Shown: positions 34,187-43,782 of the stretch, piece after piece
How the letters are laid out: each line of letters begins with the position of its first letter
How positions within the stretch are numbered: the stretch's first letter is position 1
NCBI GenBank assembly: GCA_023382595.1
Contig: JAHDWB010000001.1
Span: 124,001 to 188,000, forward strand
From: Anaerolineales bacterium
GTDB taxonomy: Bacteria; Chloroflexota; Anaerolineae; Anaerolineales; Villigracilaceae
Direction: 5' to 3'
Length of the DNA: 64,000 nucleotides
Notes under the pieces: model-generated
The model's database searches: none
What the model saw: only the letters and a program-made list of their open reading frames with translations
Told to the model about the DNA's origin: nothing
Position numbers and translations under genes: made by a program

Positions 34187-34563
34187 GCCGCATCCCCCTG
34201 CCGCTTCGCATCCGCCAGTTCGCGCGCGTGGCGCAGAATGGCGCGTTCATTGATGAAGCGTTGCAGCAGGTCGCCGAGCGCTTCCTCGAATTCGTCGAGC
34301 GTCAATTCGGCAAGCTGTTCGTATTTGTACAGCCCCGCTTTGTTCAATTGCTTTTCGATCACGGGACCGATGCCCTTGATCTTCTTGAGGTCGTCCGCAT
34401 CGGCGGGACGTTTCGAGTAACGGACCTTCTGCGTCGGCGCAGGCTCCGATGCGGGCACACCGGCTGGCTCCTGCCGCGGACGCCGCCAATAGAACCAGTC
34501 GATCACCCACTCGATCAACCAGCCGATCAATATACCGAGGACAAGTGCAATGGCAATGTTCAT
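34183..34563 (-). CDS. Membrane protein with helix-hairpin-helix domain
   Basis: A 126-residue protein. An N-terminal membrane helix (IALVLGILIGWLIEWVIDWFYW) is followed by a Pro-rich linker. A soluble domain with DDLKKIKGIGPVIEKQLNKAG and YKYEQLAELTLDEFEEAL contains the GIGP hairpin of HhH domains. Proteins of this layout are common and mostly uncharacterised; HhH hairpins often contact nucleic acid or make helical dimers. It is the first gene of a two-gene operon with the SH3 protein. A TATAAT box on the minus strand lies at 34614-34609. Confidence 0.8.
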   Translation of the reverse strand: MNIAIALVLGILIGWLIEWVIDWFYWRRPRQEPAGVPASEPAPTQKVRYSKRPADADDLKKIKGIGPVIEKQLNKAGLYKYEQLAELTLDEFEEALGDLLQRFINERAILRHARELADAKRQGDAA

Positions 34564-34871
34564 GGTGTTTCCTTATAAGATGGAACGATAACCGGGTTGG
34601 ATGCGACGATTATAACAGGCTGGCAATCGGAAGTTCCATGGACCATTACTAATGAAACTGTTGAGCCGCTCAACCGATAGTGATATTTTCAGGATCATGC
34701 CTTCTTTACAATTCCGCAAATATTACCTTTGTTTGATTGATATTCTGCGGAGATTACCGTACAATTACTTGAAATCAGATAAAATCAGTCTGATTTTGAT
34801 TAATGGTTTCTCATCTCCATGCTTGCTTCAAAGGTCATGCTTGGAACCGCAAAAAGCACTGGAGGCTTGAC
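34564..34871. other. Divergent intergenic region between HhH and sensor-kinase genes
   Basis: 308 bases without a convincing gene. It holds a minus-strand TATAAT (34614-34609), the plus-strand promoter at 34737-34765, and a short palindrome AAAATCAGTCTGATTTT (34781-34797) just after that promoter, which could be an operator. A short frame starting at 34803 reads into the kinase gene, but the GGAGG-supported start is 34872. Confidence 0.6.
34737..34765 (+). promoter_or_regulatory. Promoter of the kinase/regulator/HD-GYP operon
   Basis: TTGATA (34737-34742) and TACAAT (34760-34765) are separated by exactly 17 bases. Transcription would start near 34772, giving a leader of about 100 nt. The palindrome at 34781-34797 lies within that leader. 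Confidence 0.55.
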
Positions 34872-36350
34872 ATGAATAATATTGAATCCATGCTCAAGGA
34901 TGAAAAATTTCTCCGTCTGTTGGAGGCTGTCCCTGATGCAATGATCATTGTTGACGGGCAAGGGGGGATTGCGCTCGTTAATTCGCAGTTTGAAAAGCTT
35001 TTCGGTTGGTCCCGTACCGAGGCGCAGGCACAGCCTGTTGAGTTTCTTATCCCCGAACGCTATCACAGCACACACAAAATGCACCGCCTGGAATACGCAG
35101 CCGATCCGCGCGTACGACCGATGGGCAGTGAACTTCAACTGCATGGCTTGCGGCGGGATGGAAGTGAATTTCCAGTCGAGATCAGCCTAAGTCCCCTGAA
35201 GACGGACGAGGGTGTTTTCATCATCGCCACGATTCGCGACATCACAAGGCGCAAAGCCACGGAGGCGAAATTCCGCGGCTTGCTCGAGTCCGCGCCGGAT
35301 GCAATGGTGGTGGTGAACGGCTCCGGGACGATCAGCCTTGTCAACTCGCAGGTGGAGAAACTGTTTGGATACGACCGGAGCGAGATCGCTGGCAAGCCCG
35401 TTGAAGCCCTGATTCCGGAGCGTTTCCGGAAGAGACATGTTGCCCACCGCGAGGAATATGTCGTCGAACACCCTGCGCGCCCCATGGGCATTGGTTTGGA
35501 ACTCTTTGGCTTGCGGAAAGACGGCAGTGAATTTCCGATCGAGATCAGCCTGAGCCCGTTGAAGACGGACGAGGAGCTGCTGGTGATCGCCGCGATCCGC
35601 GATGTGACCGAACGGAAACGAGCTGAGACTGACATCCAAAAATTGCACCTTGATCTAAAACAATACGCCGCCCAATTGGAGGCATCCAACCAGGAACTCG
35701 AGTCGTTCAGTTATTCCGTCTCGCACGACCTGCGCGCGCCGCTGCGCGGCATCGACGGGTTCAGCCAGGTGCTGCTCGAGGACTACAGCGAACATCTCCC
35801 GCCGGAGGGACGCGGATATTTGGAGCGCGTGCGCGCCTCCGCGCAGCGCATGGCGCAGTTGATCGACGATCTCATCAACCTCGCCCGCGTAACCCGGTCG
35901 CCTTTGCAGCCGGAATTGATCAATATCAGCCGGGTCGCCCAGAATATTGCTGATGCGCTGTTGGACGAACATCCCGAAAGGGATCTGTCCATCTCCATCG
36001 AGCCGGAAATGCATGTGGACGGCGACCCAAGCCTGATGCGCATCGCGCTGGAAAATCTCCTGAACAATGCCTGGAAGTTTACATCGAAGAGGGAACAAGC
36101 AACCATCGAATTCGGTCAGCAAACCATAGACGGCGAGCCGACATTCTTCGTCCGCGATAATGGAGCCGGTTTTGATATGACGTATGCCGGAAAATTGTTC
36201 GGGGCGTTCCAACGCCTGCATTCGATCAGTGAGTTTCCCGGCACAGGCATCGGGCTGGCAACCGTCCATCGCATTATTAAACTCCACGGCGGGCGAATAT
36301 GGGCGCAGGGCGAGGAAGGCAAGGGCGCAACATTTTACTTTACACTCTAA
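34872..36350 (+). CDS. Sensor histidine kinase with two PAS domains
   Basis: A 492-residue cytosolic kinase from the ATG at 34872, with GGAGG about 8 bases upstream. Two PAS domains (~11-130 and ~135-250) are close copies, both with LVNSQxEKLFG, [16 protein letters not shown] and IRDxT. The dimerisation helix has the phosphorylated His285 in [14 protein letters not shown]. The ATPase domain has N-box [12 protein letters not shown]1 RDNGAGFD and G2 GTGIGLA. No membrane helix is present, so the signal is intracellular. The next gene is a stand-alone receiver, 12 bases downstream. This architecture resembles phytochrome-type kinases paired with Rcp1-like regulators. Confidence 0.92.
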   Translation: MNNIESMLKDEKFLRLLEAVPDAMIIVDGQGGIALVNSQFEKLFGWSRTEAQAQPVEFLIPERYHSTHKMHRLEYAADPRVRPMGSELQLHGLRRDGSEFPVEISLSPLKTDEGVFIIATIRDITRRKATEAKFRGLLESAPDAMVVVNGSGTISLVNSQVEKLFGYDRSEIAGKPVEALIPERFRKRHVAHREEYVVEHPARPMGIGLELFGLRKDGSEFPIEISLSPLKTDEELLVIAAIRDVTERKRAETDIQKLHLDLKQYAAQLEASNQELESFSYSVSHDLRAPLRGIDGFSQVLLEDYSEHLPPEGRGYLERVRASAQRMAQLIDDLINLARVTRSPLQPELINISRVAQNIADALLDEHPERDLSISIEPEMHVDGDPSLMRIALENLLNNAWKFTSKREQATIEFGQQTIDGEPTFFVRDNGAGFDMTYAGKLFGAFQRLHSISEFPGTGIGLATVHRIIKLHGGRIWAQGEEGKGATFYFTL

Positions 36351-36362
36351 AGAAGAGGAGAC

Positions 36363-36800
36363 ATGGATAAAAAGATGATCCTGCTGGTGGAAGACAATCC
36401 TGATGACGAGGAGTTGACCCTGCGCGCGCTGAAGAAGAACAACATTGTCAACGACGTGGCTGTAGTGCGCGACGGCGCGGAAGCGCTGGATTATTTGTTT
36501 TGTACGGGACGATACGCCAGCCGTGATTCCCGCGACCTGCCCCAGGTTGTACTATTGGACTTGAACCTTCCCAAAGTGGGCGGGCTGGAGGTGCTGCGCC
36601 GCATCCGCGAGAACGAAAAGACGCGCCTGCTGCCGGTCGTCATTCTGACCTCTTCAAAAGAGGAGCAGGACCTCATTCAAAGCTACAGCCTCGGCGCGAA
36701 TTCCTACGTCCGCAAGCCCGTGGATTTCAACCAATTCGTGGACGCGGTGCGCCAGCTTGGTTTGTACTGGCTGGTCCTGAACGAAGCGCCGCCAAAATAA
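36363..36800 (+). CDS. Single-domain response regulator (Rcp1-like receiver)
   Basis: A 145-residue CheY-fold receiver without output domain. Acid pair Glu10-Asp11 (LLVEDNPDD), phospho-acceptor Asp66 (VVLLDLNLP), Thr/Ser96 region (ILTSSKE) and Lys118 (YVRKPVDF) are all present. The extended loop FCTGRYASRDSRDLP before the phospho-acceptor is typical of Rcp1-type regulators that partner PAS/GAF kinases. GAGGAG precedes the ATG. Located between the kinase and the HD-GYP protein, it should receive phosphate from the former. Confidence 0.92.
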   Translation: MDKKMILLVEDNPDDEELTLRALKKNNIVNDVAVVRDGAEALDYLFCTGRYASRDSRDLPQVVLLDLNLPKVGGLEVLRRIRENEKTRLLPVVILTSSKEEQDLIQSYSLGANSYVRKPVDFNQFVDAVRQLGLYWLVLNEAPPK

Positions 36801-36802
36801 CC

Positions 36803-39268
36803 ATGAACGTGAAAAAGAATGTACGCATCCTTTTGATCGAAGACTCCGATGACGATGCCGCGCTGCTGCTGCGGGAACTTCAACGCGCAGACTATCAGGT
36901 GGAGGTCGAACGCGTCCAAACCGCAGAGGCGATGCGCTCCGCTCTGGCGCATCAGACACTGGATCTGGTCATCTGCGACTACTCCCTGCCGAGTTTCAAC
37001 GCCCCCAGCGCGCTTGCCATCCTGCAGGAAGGAGGCTACGACCTGCCGTTCATCATCATCTCCGGCACGATCGGGGAGGAGACCGCCGTCGAAGCGTTGA
37101 TCGCCGGCGCGCACGACTTCATCATCAAGGGCAGCATGTCGAGGCTGCTTCCCGCCATCCAGCGGGAACTAAAGGATGCAGAAACCCGCCGCAGACAAAA
37201 GGAGGCGGATGAGGCGCTGCGCGAGAGCAATGCGCGCTTCAGCAGTCTGTTCGAAAATACGCCGGTGTCCATTTGGGAGGAGGACTTTTCACAGGTAAAG
37301 ATGTACATCGACAGCCTGATGGCAAAAGCCGGAGCAACGGATCTCGAAACCTACATCACGGAACATCCGCTGGTAGTGATGGAATGCATGAGCCTCGTAA
37401 GGATCATGGATGTCAACCAGGCATCCCTGAAACTGTTCGGCGCCAACAACAAGGATGAACTGATCAAAAGCCTCGAGTTGACCTTTGATGTGGACTCCAT
37501 CAACGCCTTCCGTCAGGAACTGATCGCCGTAGCCAGCGGAACGCAGCAATTGGAAATGGATGTGGTGATAAAAACACTGCACGGAAAGAGGCGCGACACA
37601 AGACTTAGCTGGGCGGTTGCGCCGGGGCACGAAGAAACATTCTCGCGGGTGCTGGTTTCGCTGGTGGACATCACCGAACGCAAACAGCATGAGAGGGAAC
37701 TGGAAGCGATCGTATCCACCAGCCAGGTGCTGCGCACCGTCAAAACACTTCAGGAGCTTTTGGACCGCCTGCTGGATGAATCCATCCGCCTCGTCAAGGC
37801 GGAAGCGGGCGGCATCTGGCTGCATGACCCCGCTTCCAACCAGACCAGCCTCGGGGCGCACATCAGCTTCAGTTCCAAAGACATGGCGGCGACAAAACAG
37901 GGAGGAGAGATCGCGGCGCTGGTCGTGAACAAGGGACAAGCGATCCTCTCCAGTGAATTTTGTTCCGACCCGCAGATCGGCGAACAATATCGCAGCGGCA
38001 TCCCGCAGGGCATCGGCGGCGTATGCATTCCGCTGCATGCCGCTGAAAGCGTGACCGGCGCCATGTTCATCAACATCCACCTGCCGCGCGAACTGACACT
38101 GGATGAAGTGCGCATCCTGAACGCCTTTGCCGAGATCGGGGGCAGCGCCATCCACCGCATGAGACTGCTCGAACAAAGCCTGAAACAGATCAACCGCCTG
38201 AGCAGCCTGCGGACGATCGACCTTGCGATCAGCAACAGCCTCGATATGCGGGTTTCGATCAACACGGTGTTGGAACAGGTGATCACACAGCTCAACGTGG
38301 ATGCGGCTTGCGTGTTATTAATGCAGGCGGATACCGGACGCCTCGAGTTCTACGAAGGCAGGGGCTTCCGAACCCAGGCAATCGCCTCCACCAGCCTGCG
38401 CCCCGGCGAAGGTCTGGCTGGACAGATCATCCTCGATAAAAAGATCATCCATGTGGAGGACCTGGAACAGGAAGACAATTTCGCCCGCTACGATCTGCTG
38501 GCAGGTGAAGAATTCACGGTCTATTTTGGCGTTCCATTGATCGCGAAAGGGGAAGTGAAGGGCGTGCTCGAGATCTTCCACCGTTCCCCCCTGCACGCGG
38601 ACAGGGAATGGCTCAACTTCCTCGATTCCCTCGGCTGGCAGACCGCCATCGCCATCGACAACGCCCTGCTCTTCGAGCGGATGCAGCGCTCCAACTTCGA
38701 CCTTGAAATGGCGTACAACGCCACCATCGAAGGCTGGTCGCGCGCGCTCGACCTGCGCGACAAGGAAACCGAAGGACACACCCAGCGCGTCACCGAAATG
38801 ACGGTCAAACTCGCACGCCGCATGGGCATCGGCGAGAGCCAGATCATCAACATACGGCGCGGCGCGCTGCTGCACGACATCGGCAAGATGGGCGTGGCAG
38901 ACAGCATCCTGCTCAAGCCCGGTCCGCTCACGGAGGAGGAATGGCAGATCATGCAAAGGCACCCGCAGTTGGCGTTTGACCTGCTCACCCCGATCACCTA
39001 CCTGCAGCCTGCGTTGGAAATCCCCCTGTGCCACCATGAAAAATGGGACGGCACGGGCTATCCGCGCGGATTGAAAGGCGAACAGATCCCGCTCGCCGCG
39101 CGTCTCTTTGCGTTTGCCGATGTGTGGGACGCCCTGACCAGCGACCGTCCCTACCGAAAAGCATGGTCACGCGCCGAAGCCATGCGCTACATCCGCGACA
39201 ACAGCGGCAGCCACTTCGACCCGCAGGTGGTTGATATCTTCCTGAACGAGATCATCCCATCAGAATAA
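36803..39268 (+). CDS. Receiver-PAS-GAF-GAF-HD-GYP cyclic-di-GMP phosphodiesterase-like protein
   Basis: An 821-residue cytosolic signalling protein. Receiver domain ~1-135 with Asp59 (VICDYSLPS); a PAS-like sensor ~140-300 ending in DITERK; GAF domains around 315-460 and 480-620 (GVCIPLH, YFGVPLIAKGEVKGVLEIF). The HD-GYP domain covers ~640-815, with HD in LLHDIGKMGV, HH and GYP in CHHEKWDGTGYPRGLKGE. HD-GYP domains hydrolyse cyclic di-GMP. It starts two bases after the receiver gene, so all three products act in one pathway: kinase, phosphate relay, change in second-messenger level. Its stop overlaps the convergent DUF72 gene by nine bases. Confidence 0.92.
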   Translation: MNVKKNVRILLIEDSDDDAALLLRELQRADYQVEVERVQTAEAMRSALAHQTLDLVICDYSLPSFNAPSALAILQEGGYDLPFIIISGTIGEETAVEALIAGAHDFIIKGSMSRLLPAIQRELKDAETRRRQKEADEALRESNARFSSLFENTPVSIWEEDFSQVKMYIDSLMAKAGATDLETYITEHPLVVMECMSLVRIMDVNQASLKLFGANNKDELIKSLELTFDVDSINAFRQELIAVASGTQQLEMDVVIKTLHGKRRDTRLSWAVAPGHEETFSRVLVSLVDITERKQHERELEAIVSTSQVLRTVKTLQELLDRLLDESIRLVKAEAGGIWLHDPASNQTSLGAHISFSSKDMAATKQGGEIAALVVNKGQAILSSEFCSDPQIGEQYRSGIPQGIGGVCIPLHAAESVTGAMFINIHLPRELTLDEVRILNAFAEIGGSAIHRMRLLEQSLKQINRLSSLRTIDLAISNSLDMRVSINTVLEQVITQLNVDAACVLLMQADTGRLEFYEGRGFRTQAIASTSLRPGEGLAGQIILDKKIIHVEDLEQEDNFARYDLLAGEEFTVYFGVPLIAKGEVKGVLEIFHRSPLHADREWLNFLDSLGWQTAIAIDNALLFERMQRSNFDLEMAYNATIEGWSRALDLRDKETEGHTQRVTEMTVKLARRMGIGESQIINIRRGALLHDIGKMGVADSILLKPGPLTEEEWQIMQRHPQLAFDLLTPITYLQPALEIPLCHHEKWDGTGYPRGLKGEQIPLAARLFAFADVWDALTSDRPYRKAWSRAEAMRYIRDNSGSHFDPQVVDIFLNEIIPSE

Positions 39269-40138
39269 CGTCCCCTGTTCGAAGACATCCGAGCTTGCAT
39301 CCTCCCACGGCAACGGATCAAGTTTTATTTGACCCGCGATCCGTTGATGGAATTCGCGCGCGATGTACGGAGCCTGCAAGTTATCCGGCGTGTGACAGAA
39401 GACGTACGCATCCTTCCCCGCTGACAGCTGGTCGGTAATTCTCGGAACCCATTCCTCCATCCAAGCCTTGTTATGCTCCAACTCGGGGTGACCGATGAAA
39501 CGCAGGAAGGTGAAATCGGTCGTCACCTCCTCGAAGACCGGCACATTCGGCTTGCGCTCGCGCGCTTCGAGCAGGCTCTCATAGGCGCTGCCCTTGATGG
39601 AGGCATCCCCTGCCAGGTTGCGGATCGGGCACGTATCGATGACCACGCGCGCCATATCATGGTCTGTGAGCAGTTTATTCAATGCATTCCGGTTCGGCTC
39701 ATCGAACCAATCCAGATGGCGCACTTCCACACCGAGGCGGATATCCCTTGGAAACGCATCCAGAAAAGTGGCAAGGTCAGGCAGCAGACGAGGCGAATAA
39801 CCGGGGGGAAGCTGCAGAAACATCGGTCCAAGCCGCGAGGCGAGCGGACGCATGGTCTCCACGAACTGATGTGCACGGTCAATATAGTCCGCGAGTTTTC
39901 CGTTGTGACTGACCGCTTTCGGTATCTTCAGGCAAAAGCGAAAGGACTCCGGCGTCTGCTCGATCCATGACTCAACCGTCTTCGGCGCAGGGACGGCGTA
40001 AAAGGTGGTGTTGCCTTCGATGGTGTTGAGGCGCTTTGCATACTCGCGCAGAAACTCCGATGACTTCGCGCCTTTCGGATAGAAATTCCCCACCCAACCC
40101 TTGAACGACCAGATCGGACAACCGAGATACAACGACAT
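39260..40138 (-). CDS. DUF72 (YecE-like) protein
   Basis: A 292-residue TIM-barrel-like protein starting at the ATG at 40138, preceded by AAAGGA; longer starts at 40153 and 40270 lie in the upstream gene. The N-terminal YLGCPIWSFKGWVGNFYP and NTIEGNTTFYAVP are hallmarks of DUF72, together with FCLKIPKAVSHNGKL and LRFIGHP near the end. The biochemical function of the family is not established. Its start is 11 bases after the stop of the glycoside-hydrolase-like lipoprotein, so the two form an operon. Confidence 0.88.
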   Translation of the reverse strand: MSLYLGCPIWSFKGWVGNFYPKGAKSSEFLREYAKRLNTIEGNTTFYAVPAPKTVESWIEQTPESFRFCLKIPKAVSHNGKLADYIDRAHQFVETMRPLASRLGPMFLQLPPGYSPRLLPDLATFLDAFPRDIRLGVEVRHLDWFDEPNRNALNKLLTDHDMARVVIDTCPIRNLAGDASIKGSAYESLLEARERKPNVPVFEEVTTDFTFLRFIGHPELEHNKAWMEEWVPRITDQLSAGKDAYVFCHTPDNLQAPYIAREFHQRIAGQIKLDPLPWEDASSDVFEQGTLF

Positions 40139-40149
40139 TACGAATCCTT

Positions 40150-41853
40150 TCATTGGCTTGCACCAAACACTTGAATTTCCTTCCACGCCACCCAGGAGGG
40201 ACTGCTGATGGTTTGAATACGGATCTGGGCGACATTCGCAAGCGGCTCCTCCGGGATAAAGACCAGCCATTCATTATCCTGCGTGGGACCGTTGAATTCA
40301 TGGATCGTAGTAAATGCGCCAGCACTGGAAGAACGCACCTGCACGCGGTGAACCGTGTTCCCGTTCGGATACTGCGCCACCTGCAAACGGATTTCCGAGA
40401 TGTTGTATGTGCCCTGTAAATCCACTTCGATCCATTGCACGGGAGATGCGCCGGCTCCCCACTGTGTAGCAGAGTTATCATCCACCGCATTGGAGGGAGG
40501 TTCTTCCGGAAGGCTGAGCGAAGCGCGGACCGGCTTTCCATAGGCGAGATTATCATTTGGGATCTCGACTGCCACACAAGGATCAGGCTGGTTGACCGGC
40601 GCAAATAATTCGAGCATGTATCCGTCATCATCCGTCAAGCCCCAGGTGCGGTCGCTGACGGTTGCGGCGGCGGGATAATACGTCCAGTACAGCCAGCCGT
40701 CGAAGCCATACTCGCACGACTCGGCAACCCAGTTCGTGGTCACACGCGCGGCGGAGTCGATCTCGGCGTAGATGTGACGGAACGCGCCGTACTCTCCGAG
40801 AATGATCGGCTTGGCGTCATATCCCAGCATCCCGAACGATTCCACGTAGGCGCGCAGTTCATCGAAGCCCGAATAGGTATGAAAATCGAAGAAATCCAAC
40901 TCCGATCGCTCGAGCAGGGACGCCGTCTCCACATACCAGTCCGGCGCGGCGATGGGCGCAAAGAAGCCCATCGTGACCAATGCCGTCGGGTCGTGGAGGA
41001 GGATCTCTTCCTTCATCTGGGCGATGTAATAGACCAATCCATCGCTGACCATCTGCTTCTTTTGTTCGGGATCGCTCATATCATACGAACCTGTGGTGGT
41101 TTCGACGATCCCGCTCGTCAGGGAAAGCGGCGGCTGGTCGATGAACATCCACTGCTCATTGAGCAATTGCCAGCCCAGCACCGCATCAAATGCGGCATTG
41201 CGCTCGACCAAGCCGGTCAGGATATCGCGCCAATAGCGGCGGGTGGCGGAGATCGCCTGAGGGCGCAAATAGAAGGAGTTGCGGTACCCGGCAAAGTTGC
41301 CGCCCGAACCGCGGTTTGCCTCGTCCGAGTAACCGCCGTCATCCGGCAGGTCATTGGAGGTGAACAGGATATAGATGCCTGATTCCCGTGCGGCGAAGGT
41401 CATATCCGCGATGTTGTTGAGATACTCTGGATTCAAACCCGCCGAATCGGCGTTGGCGATACAGCCCGGTCCCTGACTGCACTGATCGAGAAAAACGCGC
41501 ACGGTGTTATATCCCAAACCGGCAAGCCGCGCAAAATCAGCCCGCGTGCGTTCAGGGTCGTAGGTGTTCACGCGCAACAGCAAGTTCGTATTGCCGCCGC
41601 CCGAAGGGACAAAGACGTAATTCGCCCCGCGCGGAATGAAGCGAGCGCCCGTCGTTTTATCGTAAAATTCCCCCACGCCGCCCACCTGGCGCACTCCAAT
41701 GCGGTGTTCGGCTTGCGGCTGTGGACTGGCTGTCGCCTCTTCGAGCGGCGGCGGTTCGTTCCCGCCCTCTTCCGTTTCAAGCGGCATATTGCAGGACGAG
41801 AGCAACACAGCCAGGATCAGGCATAGATTTAATCCAAACGATTGTTTTTTCAT
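40150..41853 (-). CDS. Secreted (beta/alpha)8 glycoside-hydrolase-like lipoprotein with F5/8-type C domain
   Basis: A 567-residue lipoprotein: signal peptide ending in LSSC (Cys21), then an acidic/Pro linker. The barrel covers ~50-430: FIPRGANYVFVPSGG, GYNTVRVFLDQC, LGWQLLNEQWMF with the likely acid/base Glu, and PIILGEYGAFR with the likely nucleophile Glu, as in clan GH-A enzymes related to GH5. The C-terminal ~435-567 (NLAYGKPVRASLSLPEEPPS ... WIEVDLQGTYNISEIRLQV) is a discoidin/F5-8-type carbohydrate-binding domain. It should act on polysaccharide outside the cell. AAGGAG precedes the ATG. First gene of an operon with DUF72. Confidence 0.82.
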   Translation of the reverse strand: MKKQSFGLNLCLILAVLLSSCNMPLETEEGGNEPPPLEEATASPQPQAEHRIGVRQVGGVGEFYDKTTGARFIPRGANYVFVPSGGGNTNLLLRVNTYDPERTRADFARLAGLGYNTVRVFLDQCSQGPGCIANADSAGLNPEYLNNIADMTFAARESGIYILFTSNDLPDDGGYSDEANRGSGGNFAGYRNSFYLRPQAISATRRYWRDILTGLVERNAAFDAVLGWQLLNEQWMFIDQPPLSLTSGIVETTTGSYDMSDPEQKKQMVSDGLVYYIAQMKEEILLHDPTALVTMGFFAPIAAPDWYVETASLLERSELDFFDFHTYSGFDELRAYVESFGMLGYDAKPIILGEYGAFRHIYAEIDSAARVTTNWVAESCEYGFDGWLYWTYYPAAATVSDRTWGLTDDDGYMLELFAPVNQPDPCVAVEIPNDNLAYGKPVRASLSLPEEPPSNAVDDNSATQWGAGASPVQWIEVDLQGTYNISEIRLQVAQYPNGNTVHRVQVRSSSAGAFTTIHEFNGPTQDNEWLVFIPEEPLANVAQIRIQTISSPSWVAWKEIQVFGASQ

Positions 41854-41891
41854 TTGTCACTCCTTGGCGAAAAGACGACAAAGACAATCCC

Positions 41892-41901
41892 ATTATATAA
41901 T
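41892..41901. promoter_or_regulatory. Palindromic -10 box shared by divergent genes
   Basis: ATTATATAAT is a perfect palindrome that gives TATAAT on both strands (plus 41896-41901, minus 41898-41893). It lies between the divergent glycoside-hydrolase-like gene (start 41853) and the reductase gene (start 41922). Both starts have their own ribosome sites. Confidence 0.5.
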
Positions 41902-41921
41902 GGCATTCAGGAGAGAGCATT

Positions 41922-42449
41922 ATGACCGTTAAAGTTTCAGTTTACATTGCTGTCAGCCTGGACGGTTTCATCGCCCGCAAGAACGGGGACATTGACTGGC
42001 TGACAGGCGGCGAAAGCGGCGAAGATTACGGCTACGCGGACTTCATGTCCACGGTGGATCACGTCGTGATGGGACGCAACACCTTCGAGAAAGTGCTGTC
42101 CTTTGGCGGCTGGCATTACGAGAAAAAAGTGATCGTGCTCACCAGCAGGGACCTGACCCTCGCGCCCGAACTGAGCGACAAAGCCGAAGCGCTTCACGTA
42201 TCTCCGCGCGAGTTGATCCACGAACTCGAACGGCGCGGCGTCCGGCACATCTACCTCGACGGCGGCGTGACCGTCCAGCGTTTCTTGCGAGAAGGGCTCG
42301 TGGATGAAATGACCATCACCACCATTCCCATTCTCATCGGCGAAGGTCTGCCGTTGTTCGGCGCGCTGGAAGAGGACGTCCGGTTGGAATTGCTGAGATC
42401 CCAAGCCTTCAAGAACGGATTCGTACAGAACATCTACAAGGTCATATAA
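41922..42449 (+). CDS. RibD C-terminal/dihydrofolate-reductase-like protein
   Basis: A 175-residue protein of the DHFR fold. VSVYIAVSLDGFIARKNGDIDWL is the family start. DHVVMGRNTFEKVLSF and VRHIYLDGGVTVQRFLREGLVDEMTITTIPILIGEGLPLF follow the pattern of stand-alone RibD C-terminal (YyaP/YwjB-like) reductases. These bind NADPH; the true substrate is usually unknown. AGGAGAG lies before the ATG. The YdeI-like gene follows after six bases. Confidence 0.85.
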   Translation: MTVKVSVYIAVSLDGFIARKNGDIDWLTGGESGEDYGYADFMSTVDHVVMGRNTFEKVLSFGGWHYEKKVIVLTSRDLTLAPELSDKAEALHVSPRELIHELERRGVRHIYLDGGVTVQRFLREGLVDEMTITTIPILIGEGLPLFGALEEDVRLELLRSQAFKNGFVQNIYKVI

Positions 42450-42455
42450 GCGATC

Positions 42456-43019
42456 ATGGACATCTCCAAGACTCTCTACATCACAGACCGCAAGGCATGG
42501 CGGGACTGGTTGAAGAAGAATTACAAGACCGAGCCGGAGATCTGGCTGATCTACCCTAGGAAAGCGACGGGAAAGCCGCGCATCGAGTACAACGACGCGG
42601 TGGAAGAGGCGCTGTGCTTCGGCTGGATCGACAGCATCCAAAAGAAGTTCGATGACGATCACAGCGCCCAACGCTTCTCGCCGCGCAAGGCAAAGAGCAA
42701 CTACTCACAGCCCAACATCGAACGCCTGCGGACGTTGGTCGCGCAGAAGAAGGTCATCAAGGAAGTGGCGGATACGCTGGATGACATCTTGAACGCGGAG
42801 TTCACCTTCCCGCCCGACATAATGAAAGCCATCCGGGCGGATGAGGAAGCGTGGAAGAACTATCAAAGGTTCTCGGAGCCGTACAAACGGATACGGATCG
42901 CCTTCATCGAAACGGCACGCAGCCGTCCCGAAGAATTCAAGAAGCGCCTGCATCACTTCATCGAGATGACCGCGCAGAACAAAACCTTCGGCTTCGGCGG
43001 AATCGAAAAGCATTATTAG
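42456..43019 (+). CDS. YdeI/OmpD-associated family protein, copy 1
   Basis: A 187-residue protein. The N-terminal ITDRKAWRDWLKKNYKTEPEIWLIYPRK and YNDAVEEALCFGWIDSIQKKFDDD match the YdeI family, as does RFSPRKAKSNYSQPNIERL. The function of these soluble proteins is not established. It is cotranscribed with the reductase gene (six-base gap). A related but distinct copy lies on the opposite strand at 43178-43759; the 158 bases between contain no recognisable feature. Confidence 0.8.
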   Translation: MDISKTLYITDRKAWRDWLKKNYKTEPEIWLIYPRKATGKPRIEYNDAVEEALCFGWIDSIQKKFDDDHSAQRFSPRKAKSNYSQPNIERLRTLVAQKKVIKEVADTLDDILNAEFTFPPDIMKAIRADEEAWKNYQRFSEPYKRIRIAFIETARSRPEEFKKRLHHFIEMTAQNKTFGFGGIEKHY

Positions 43020-43177
43020 AGAGTGTCTGAAAAGGCTTAATTCACCACAAATGGACACGCATACATATCGATAACTTGATCGAACAGTCCAAACATCCCT
43101 TTCATCTGTGTTTATCTGCGGTTAAGAACAGGGCTTCAGATGCTTTCCCAGTGAGATTCGAAGCGGTAACGAAGTGA

Positions 43178-43759
43178 TCAAAGCGTCTCCCCTTTTGCCA
43201 GCATCTCCACATACTGACGGATACGCTTCCCGCGCGTTTCAGCTTTCTTTGCCGTGGTGATCCTGAACAGGAATGAGTAGCGTCTTGAGGCGCTCAGCGT
43301 CTCGAAGAAGGCTTTGGCTCGCTTGTTCTTATTCAACGCGGACTGAAAATCCTCCGGCACAGAGATATTCTTCTGTGACGAATACGCCGCATCCCAACGC
43401 CCGTCCTGTTTCGCCGCTTCGACCGTCTTCAACCCTGCCGGTTTCATCTCCCCGCCCGCAATGAGACGTTCGACATGCCCCACATTGATCTTCGACCAGA
43501 TGCTCTTCGGTCTGCGCGGCGTGAATTTCTGCAAAAAGTAATCCCCGTCAAAACTCCCCTTCTGCCCATCGATCCAGCCGTAGCACAAAGCGACATCCAA
43601 CGCCTCGGCATAGGTGACCGTGGGAATCCCCGCCGTTTTCTTGGCGATCTTCAACCACAAACCCGCAGACTTGTCATGATTCTTCGCAAGCCAGTCTGCA
43701 AATTTCTTCTTGGATTCAAAGGGAAGGATGGGGAGGTCGGTTGAGGTAGGCATGGGCAT
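43178..43759 (-). CDS. YdeI/OmpD-associated family protein, copy 2
   Basis: A 193-residue relative of the previous gene with the same landmarks: FADWLAKNHDKSAGLWLKIAKK, YAEALDVALCYGWIDGQKGSFD and KFTPRRPKSIWSKINVGHVERL, and a basic C-terminus rich in Lys/Arg (TAKKAETRGKRIRQYVEML). It converges on copy 1. Function unknown. It marks the right edge of ordinary sequence before the AT-rich restriction-like island. Confidence 0.8.
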   Translation of the reverse strand: MPMPTSTDLPILPFESKKKFADWLAKNHDKSAGLWLKIAKKTAGIPTVTYAEALDVALCYGWIDGQKGSFDGDYFLQKFTPRRPKSIWSKINVGHVERLIAGGEMKPAGLKTVEAAKQDGRWDAAYSSQKNISVPEDFQSALNKNKRAKAFFETLSASRRYSFLFRITTAKKAETRGKRIRQYVEMLAKGETL

Positions 43760-43782
43760 ATTTTAGCAATCAGAGATGTAAA

